The notes beneath the pieces are model-generated. The model was given only the letters and a program-made list of their open reading frames with translations, did no database searches and was not told where the DNA came from. Shown here one piece after another: positions 54,068-62,300 of a stretch of DNA of 64,000 nt (positions are counted from its first letter, which is position 1; the number at the start of each line of letters is the position of its first letter). The DNA lies in contig JAUPUU010000168.1 in assembly GCA_030917395.1 (NCBI GenBank), forward strand, positions 33,228 to 97,227, written 5' to 3'. The position numbers and the translations under genes are program-made. The DNA comes from Cyanobacteriota bacterium erpe_2018_sw_21hr_WHONDRS-SW48-000092_B_bin.40 (GTDB lineage: Bacteria > Cyanobacteriota > Vampirovibrionia > Obscuribacterales > Obscuribacteraceae).

Positions 54068-55708
54068 ATGGGCCAACAAACACTTGATAGACCTACTGCA
54101 GACGTCGAAGAGCACAAGTATAGGCCAGACGGTCCGAATAAGGTACAAGATTGCACAGATAACTCATGCGGCACAATAGATAGAGCACAGCTCGATAAAG
54201 TTCTGAGCCCCAGAGATTACGAAAACTATCAGAAGTACGAAAAATCAGAAGCAGCAAAAAACGGTGAATACTTCCATCCGGAAAGTTCAGTCGGAAAAAT
54301 GATGAACAACTTCTCCATAGACGACTTTGGCTATAAAGGGAAACTCGCTGACTCCTCCGACGCCCAGGACCAACCAAAGGACTCGGCAACTAAAGAAGGT
54401 TCACAGGATAGCAATCTCTTTGGCGACAAAAGAAACGACATTCCTGGTGACAAGAAACAAGATGGAGCAAGCGACAACACCAAAGAAGAAGCCAAAGTCG
54501 ACGATAAACCCAAATCAGAATGGGATAAAAAAATCGAAGCTTCCGGAGCATTCACCGTTGGCCAGGCCAAAGATGCCTACAACGCGGCAGCCGCAGACAA
54601 GAATGGCATCGCCATCATCATAGGCTCTAAAGACACACCCGGAAGCAAAGAGTTACTGGATAAACTACCAGAATTACAGAAAGAAAATCCCAACCTAAAA
54701 TTCATGTTCGTAGATAAAGACGCTGTCGCTCAAAAGCTGGCAGAAAACCCTAACGATAAGTCAATGCAGAACTGGGACAAATGGATCAAAGACAGCCAGA
54801 AGGACTGCAATGGTCAGCCAATCGACCTGGCATTTACCAGTGTTCAATCGGTAAAAGCTGATGAAAATGGCAAAGTCGGCCCCGATAAGGTAACAAGCAC
54901 ACACTGGACTGCAGATATCAATGCCGGCTTACAAGATCAAGGTCGTTATGCCGCTGATGCTACAGCCCGAAACCTTGCCAATGCCAACTTGAAATTAGAT
55001 TTCACACCACCAGCTAATGTTCCCAAAGCAGAGACCAAGGAGGAGCCAAGAAAAGAACAAGCCAGCGAAAAACCAAATACAGAAGTACCAAAAGAAGAAA
55101 CTCCCTTCCTAAAAGATGAGAAGGAGCAAATCGACAACAAAGCCAAAGAAGAACAAGCCGCTAAAGATGCCCAAGCTGCCAAAGATGCTCAAGCTGCCAA
55201 AGATGCCCAAGCCAGAGATGCCCAAGCTGCCAAAGATGCCCAAGCCAGAGAAGCAGCCGAGCGCAAACTAGAGGAGCAAAAGCCCAAGGAAGTTGACACC
55301 AGAACCGTATTCAAAGAAGGTCATGTGAACGAGGCTCTAGCTAAGGCAAAAGCAGAGGGAAGACCTGTAATCTTTGAAGTAGGCATATCTGGAACAGATC
55401 CTCGACAAAATCACTGTGGCCCTTGTCGTGATTTCAACTCACAGATGGAGCATAGATTGGAACAAACATTCAAGGACAAAGCTGTAGTAATCAAAATTGA
55501 TCCTAACAAAGACGCGGCCGGTCTAAGTGCTATCCCTGGATACCCAGGAAGAGTTCCGTACTCAGGTGCAGGCTACGTTGACAATCAAGGCCGACTTCAG
55601 ACAGTTGGTGGCACTTTGCTCGGCTTCGCCGGAGCCGATTCATGGACCAATTCAATGAATCAAAAAATTGAGCAAGCCAAAGAGCAAATCAGACGCCAAC
55701 AGCGCTAA
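54068..55708 (+). CDS. Thioredoxin-fold protein with Ala/Lys/Asp/Gln repeat linker
   Basis: 546 residues, ATG 54068. There is no obvious signal peptide or membrane helix. Residues 1-150 are polar, Lys/Asp/Ser-rich. A first thioredoxin-like region (about 160-280, FTVGQAKDAYNAAAADKNGI, NGIAIIIGSKDTPGS) lacks CxxC. Residues 310-400 are a charged linker with direct repeats of the unit AAKDAQ, encoded by repeated GCCCAAGCTGCCAAAGAT near 55156-55240. A C-terminal thioredoxin-like domain has HCGPCRDF with C450 and C453, then VVIKIDPNKDAAGLSAIPGY and a cis-Pro at the loop. It may be a redox partner for the proteins downstream; this is not shown. A strong hairpin follows the gene. Confidence 0.82.
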   Translation: MGQQTLDRPTADVEEHKYRPDGPNKVQDCTDNSCGTIDRAQLDKVLSPRDYENYQKYEKSEAAKNGEYFHPESSVGKMMNNFSIDDFGYKGKLADSSDAQDQPKDSATKEGSQDSNLFGDKRNDIPGDKKQDGASDNTKEEAKVDDKPKSEWDKKIEASGAFTVGQAKDAYNAAAADKNGIAIIIGSKDTPGSKELLDKLPELQKENPNLKFMFVDKDAVAQKLAENPNDKSMQNWDKWIKDSQKDCNGQPIDLAFTSVQSVKADENGKVGPDKVTSTHWTADINAGLQDQGRYAADATARNLANANLKLDFTPPANVPKAETKEEPRKEQASEKPNTEVPKEETPFLKDEKEQIDNKAKEEQAAKDAQAAKDAQAAKDAQARDAQAAKDAQAREAAERKLEEQKPKEVDTRTVFKEGHVNEALAKAKAEGRPVIFEVGISGTDPRQNHCGPCRDFNSQMEHRLEQTFKDKAVVIKIDPNKDAAGLSAIPGYPGRVPYSGAGYVDNQGRLQTVGGTLLGFAGADSWTNSMNQKIEQAKEQIRRQQR

Positions 55709-55796
55709 ACAAGTTTATTTCACAAAAACACTTTGTTTGAGGACAAAGTGAGATTCCAAAGCAGTATCAGGGGTGGTATCGCTAGGAACGCAGCAA

Positions 55797-55836
55797 CTTA
55801 AGGCCAACTTCTTAGTATTAAGAAGTTGGCCTTAAG
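55797..55836 (+). terminator. Very strong 18-bp hairpin after the thioredoxin-like gene
   Basis: CTTAAGGCCAACTTCTTA (55797-55814) pairs perfectly with 55819-55836 around GTAT. The stem is followed by GCATAGCTTGTTTT, so there is no immediate T-run; it may act as a terminator with a delayed T-tract or as a 3' stabiliser. It separates the thioredoxin-like gene from the small ORF at 55961. Confidence 0.6.
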
Positions 55837-55960
55837 GCATAGCTTGTTTTGCAGCCTCGACGAAAAATCTGCTAAAGAGCAACAAAGCTGCAACAATGTT
55901 CGCCTAGATTAGAAGAGTGCAAGGTTCACCTAGCACTCTTTCTTTTCCGAGGAATTTACT

Positions 55961-56188
55961 ATGTCCGCATCAACTACTTCCACACAAAATCCGAAGTCTG
56001 ACAGAGATATTAACGCTCTCTACAAACTAGCCGCCGATGCCTACAGCACAACATTCATCGAGCGCAAAGAGCCCAGAGAAAACAGAGGCACTAGCGGCTC
56101 ATCCAAACAGGCTGACGAAATGCTAGCTGGCTTTAGTCTCGATATCTTCTTTACCGACTCAACCGACGTAGCTTTCGCCGTGCTTTAG
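55961..56188 (+). CDS. 75-residue protein of unknown function upstream of the giant gene
   Basis: ATG 55961 follows GAGGAATTTACT, a good ribosome binding site, in a region otherwise lacking frames. The product is polar at first (SASTTSTQNPKSDRDINALY), with a helix (INALYKLAADAYSTT) and a hydrophobic end, LDIFFTDSTDVAFAVL. No family recognised. It is followed 142 bases later by the giant gene in the same direction, and could be an accessory or chaperone for it; nothing in the sequence proves this. A chance ORF is possible, but the site argues for translation. Confidence 0.62.
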   Translation: MSASTTSTQNPKSDRDINALYKLAADAYSTTFIERKEPRENRGTSGSSKQADEMLAGFSLDIFFTDSTDVAFAVL

Positions 56189-56330
56189 AACTAAGTCAAG
56201 GTCTGAGTCAGGGCCTAAAGCACAGCGAAACTAAAGCCCAGATTCCCGGTTTCATTCCCAGAAATCAGTGGAATCAAATAATTTAGAACCTAAACCTTTA
56301 GTCTCCTGTTTTGGCCCGAGGAAGAGCAAA

Positions 56331-59300
56331 TTGTCCCCAGCAGATCCCGGCGAAAAGAAAGACAGAGCAGCTGACGAGAGCAAAGAAGAGATAAAGCCAG
56401 CCAAAGCGCCGACGCTTGACGCAGACGTTTTAGCCGATAAGAAATCAACCGCAGATGTGCCCGGCATTGGCAAGACCGGTAGCGACGTCGACAAAATGAT
56501 GCTCGATACGGCTCGAAAAACCGAAGCTGCCATCAAGCTGGAAACACCATTGAGTGCGGTGCAACTCGACCTAAAAGATGTGAACCCACGGCAGCAGTCA
56601 AAGAGGTCAGACTCATCCAGTGCGGGCGACAGAACCTCTGCGGCAGTTACAGAAGAGAATTCCAAAAGTCTCTTCAATGCTAAATCTACCTTTTTCAGTC
56701 GTGAAGCAGACAAAACAATGCGACTTACGGCCGTGCGCGATGCCTATGAGAAACTCGCCCTTTCTTTGCCGCCAGAGCTTAATGAACAAGTAAAGAAAGG
56801 CGGCCGCGAACTACTGAGTTTAAATGCCGGCATGGAAATCTCGCAGGCTATCAAGCACCTGCTGACAGACAACCGAACGGCTAATGGTTTAGCAAGAAAA
56901 GGTCAAGACAAAGCTGATCGAGGCGAAGAACCAGACCAAACAATAAGCCGTGCCCTGAAGGAACTACAGAGACTAGCCAAAGCAAGTCCCCCAAGCGAAA
57001 CGGCGGTGATGCTAATTAACCGCCTGGGTGGCCAAGATGCAACTACCAAGATGGTTAACTTGCTAGCAACAGACTCTGAAAATGCAAAAAATAGAGCATT
57101 CAATCAACTTATTGAAGCGACAAAAGACGGGCAACAAGGGTCGGCACAAAATATCTTTGATAGCCGAATTGAATCTGCAAGAAATCAGCAGCTCCAAAGA
57201 GAATTAGCAAAGCTAGAAGCACCAAACCAACATGAAGAATTCGCCCGCAAGCTCATGCGAGAGCAAAGTGGCGCCTACGATGTCAGCGCCGCAGGCCAAT
57301 TGCAGTTGGCCAACATGGACCTATTCAACCAGACCGCCGCAAGCCTAAGACAAGACACACCAGAACTTGAAACTATAATCGCCCAGGCTCAAGCAGGCAA
57401 TCCACATAGCCGCGCGCAGCTGGCAATCATGAGCCTAGGTGAGCCATCCTTCGCCGATAACGCCAAGAAAGCAAGCCAACTGATTGAGGCACATGCTAAA
57501 GAATGGGGCCACAGCCTGCCCCAACTAAGTCAAAAGCAGTGGGACAGCCTCACTAAAGAACAAAAGGATGCAGTCAAAAATTTAAGCCAAGACTTTCTCG
57601 TGCATTCCAGCGAAAAATCTTGGCCCAGCTCAAAGGCCGAATGCCTGGCCCTCGGCACTCACATCGAGCGTGCTCTTGGACAAGGAAAAGAGAAGGAGGC
57701 GACAGTCTTCGCACAAGCCCTTAAGGCTAATGCTAGCGCCGTGCCCTTTGAGCTACCGGTAATTGCTGCTAGCCCGGCAACAAAGTTCGATGGCAAAACC
57801 AATGCACTAGATGCGGCGGCCCAGATCAATAGCGGAGAAAAAAGTGCAGCACTACTGGCCGAAATAAATGAGATTAAACCGGTCCGCGAGGGCGACAAAA
57901 TCAAAGAGCAGGTCCGCCGCATTTCAAATTCAGAAGATGGCGACTACGCTCTCCAAATATTGAAAGCTAACGGCGAAGTCAGCGAATATCACTTCAAACA
58001 GAAAGAAGCAGGCAAAGATTCTGCCGACGATACTCTGGTCGGGGTAAAAGAAGGCGGCAAGCTGCTTTCTAATGGCTCCGGCATGCTCGAATTTGATACA
58101 CACCTGAAGAAACCAGGCAAAGCCGATAGTAAGGCCAACGACAAAAATGATGCCTGGATGGTTGTAGAAGCACCAGGCAAAAAGACTGGTGATATCATCC
58201 AGCAAAAGCGAACTTTTGATCGTGCCACCAATAGCGAAACCATTATTGACAGCGTAACGAATGAAAAAATTGTCAAAAATGCCAATGGCAGCCAAGAAAT
58301 AAGTAGACCAGGAGAAGAAACATTCAGCCGCTTGAGACTGGAGAGCGGAGTAACAATTGAAAATAAGAAAGGCAGCAACGAACCAACTGCTATGGTGCTC
58401 AGGGATGGCACAAGAATAGAAAATCTCTTCAACGGTCAGTTCAGAGAACTAAAGCCCAATGAGAAAACAGGCAAGCTAGAAGAAACAAGCACTTTCAATG
58501 GTCGCTTTCAGTTACTCGCCCCCGCGGGACGAATACAGATAGTAGCCAATAAAGAAGATGGAACGCAAGTATACAGACAAGATGGAGCGGTTCTCAAGTT
58601 TTCTAAAAACAGCGAAGAGTTCACTATCAATAGCTCTAGCAAAGAAATTAAAATTGGCGCCATCGGCAAAGATGGACAACCAACTAAGATTTATTCAGAC
58701 AAAGGTGATGGCTCATACAGCAGCACAGAAAACGGTCTTTTATGGAAATCATATGACAAAGACGGCAAACTAGTTGTTGGCAGTGAGAAAGAAGAAAAGA
58801 TAGTTCTGGATCTTACTCGCGGCTCTCTTACTCACTTTAGTGCCGATCAATCTTCAATTACTGAAAAGAGTTTTGATGGTAGCACAAGAAAGTTTGAAGT
58901 TATAGCCAGCGGTGGCAAGCCACAAAACACTCTAGAAATAAAAGCAGATGGCACCACAATTGCTCATGAATACAAAGACGGCAAACAGTCAACAACCAAA
59001 GAGAGTCGGCCTGATGGCTCAACTCGAACCTGGCAGTATCTGGCGCACCCTGAAGCCGTAGCAGCGGGAGCAGAAGGATATCCTGTTCTAACTCAGAGAA
59101 GAACATCTAAAGAAAATGGCTCTAAAGAAATGACCTTTACCTATGGAATTGAACCAAAACCTGGATCAATGCCATACGTAAAGAGTTATAGTGACAGCGA
59201 TGGAAACTGGAGTCTGAAAGCCAATGCCAAGGCCGATTCAGGCATCTATATAAATGAGAGCAGCGGTGAAGCTAGAGTTGAGCAACTTTCAGTCGCACCC

Positions 59301-62300
59301 GACGGCCGCATACGCCGGGCGAGCCAAGTCACTGCAGACGTTATCGGTCTGAACAATGAGGCGCAGAATATGCGCGAAGAAATTGGCATGGATGGTATCA
59401 CTCTGGCTTATCCACAATCAGGTGGGGCCTTAGTGCGAGGTCAAGATGGCGTTCCAGTGAGAGCCATAAGCGAAACCGGCGCCACTAAAGACTATTCGTA
59501 TAACGCCGCTGGCCTTCTTTCAAAAGTAGTAGAAACCCAGGGAACCGCAGTCAACACAATCGAAGCTTCAATCATGCACATGACCGCCTCCTGGCGTCAT
59601 TCTGACGGCAAAGTTGACAACGGCGACTGGCGCATCAGCAAAACCACTGGTCAGGAATTCTTCGTCTTTGATAGTGGTCGAAGCTATAGCCGAGACGCTC
59701 GGGCAGACAAATACACCATGGTGAATTCAGGAGAAGAAGCGCGGGCAAAATCGGCTGACTTAATGAAAGCCTACGAAGACTGGTATTACACAACCGGTGG
59801 GCGTTTTGACGCACTAAAATCAAGATTAGATCAAATGACTCCCGATCAAATTATGATGTTTCGCCGCGACTTTGCCGCCAAACACGCCAATGATTACGCA
59901 AGTTTTGGTCACTATATCGGTGAAAGATTTGGCCAAAGCGCCAGAGCCGAAACTTTGACCGAGATCATAAATCCTAGAGCTCGCACAATCAGTCAAGCCG
60001 ACGCCGAAAGAACCGCTGTCAGATTGCGAGCGGCCATGCATGAGATGAAAGAAGATTCTTGGTTCAAGCTCAGCAACCCAGTACTTGAAAAAGAAATGCG
60101 CGAAACAATGGCCAATCTAAAGCAGAGCCAACTAAATACCTTCAATCGCGAATACGAAAAACGACATCACAAAACGGCTCTAGCAGACGTTAAGGCCTTA
60201 CCGGGCTATGCAGAAAGCAGTAAGGTCAATCAGCGTGCAACAGAGATTTATCATAGCAAAGGCAGCGATCGCCGCACAACGGCTGACAACAAAGAACTGA
60301 TGCAACTAAGCTTAACCGGGGGCAAGCAGTTTCAGGCCCTAGACGGATTAGATGCAGAAGCCCGTGACAGCGCCAGGAGGCACAACAGGCAAGTGTCACT
60401 GCAAAATCTGGAAATGTTCAAAGAATTTGCCGGTCGGGCCAATAAAGAAGCCCGCGAAGAGTTCCGCAAAGAAGATGGTGACAAACTCTTAGAGCAAGCG
60501 CTTGTGCCAAAGGAGCAACGAGAAGAAAAACGAGAAGGTCAGAGCAACTATGTGTTTAACAATAGCATCTTCGCTTCAAGCGGAGATGCGGGCCGGGTTA
60601 TGACCATAGGCAGAGACTATGCCCGCGACGGCCAGACATCGGCATTAACTAAGCTAGAAGAAGAAAATTGGGGCAGCGGACCAGGTCGCGAGCGACTGGA
60701 AAGCATTTTCCAAAATATGAGCAGTGAGGACAGAGCACGGTTTAGACGGGGATTTGAACTGAGTTTTGACCTTGCTTCAGACGATAAAAACAAGAGAGAA
60801 AAAGCAGACGAACTAATCAAATCAAACACCGCGGCGGGCGAACAGGCCAAAGAAGACGTTAAGTATTATCGCGATTTTGCCATCAAAGCTCACGACCTGC
60901 ACTGGTTCTCTAAAGACATCAAAGAGGCGAAGTACCTTCAGGCCGCTTATGGCGAACGCTTGGGCATGGAATTAGACAATCATGCCGGTTTTTGGGACCA
61001 TGCTACAGCTCAGAACTTTATGAGAAGCATTGAGAACATCGACTCGGCTTCATTGAACAACCTGCTCGATAGTGCTCACCTCAAGACCCTTTTGAAGAAG
61101 CAAATAGATGATCGTTTTCAGGGTGACGAACGAGCAACGAAAGCTTGGGACCTACTAGAAAAGAAACTGCAATACGCAGAAGCTGAAAAGAAAAAAGATA
61201 GCAATCTCACCAGCGAACAAATTTTTGAAAGGACTAGAGATAACGTCAGGCGAGAGATAGTCGATGTAATTGCCGACAACAAAGGCAGTGGAGCAGCAAA
61301 GCTGACAGCCATTATGGACGGTATCACCTCAATGATGCCGTCCGAAAGAGCCAGGTATGCTAGCTCTCCGGAATTTCGTCAGCAAGTCAAAGAATCGATT
61401 AGTGAAGGCCTTAAATACTCACCCTTGGGCAAAGATGCACTCAATAGCTTGCTTCGGCAAATAGAACAAGACCCTTCAAAAAAACCAGAAAAAGATGCGA
61501 TAACCAAACTCTTTGAGCAAGCAGCCCTGAGCGGCCCTTCAATAACAGAGGGGATAAAAATTCTCAATCAAACCTTGAGTACTGAGGCCGGCGCCAAGTT
61601 AAGAGAACAGCTAGATAAAAATCATCCGCGCTACAACGCCGAACTGAGACAGTCTTTTGACCTGGCCATGAAAGAGGTCTTCAAAGTAAAAGTCGGTCAT
61701 GACGGCGAACATTCACAATCACACTGGGAAGAATTTAAAGACCTCAATTCACGCATTATCGAACCAACCCTGGCGAAAGGCATAGTGCCAAGCAGCGAAA
61801 TGAACCAGTATCTGCCCGCCAAAGAAATTGTGGCCAGTCTACTTACAATCGGTGGTGCTCAAAGCTTAGAACAAAAAGAAAAAGACTCAATACTCGAATC
61901 ACTGAATAAGTCGCTTTCACCAAGCCAGCAAGAAATTGCTAAAGCAATTATCGAACAAGGCCAAGCCAAACCAGAAGACCGACTAAGGGCCTTTACCCTT
62001 GGTATTGGCAAAGAAGAGGAAGCTCTGCGAACAGTCGACCAAATGTTCGAAATGAAGACCAGTCAGCGTGCCCCCATCGTTAACGCCTACGCCGCAAAAT
62101 ACCATGGTGACTTAACCTCTGATCTCAAAGCTCAGCTATCAGGCAAGGATGCTGGCCGCATCGAAGCAGCTATGCACACTGATGAATGGACCAGCCATAG
62201 AAGCTATGAGCATGCCAGTCAGCAGGCAAACAGCGTCGACAACTATGGCGCATCATGGACCTGGGACTCTAGTCGCCTTTCCTTAGAAGAAAGCTCAATA

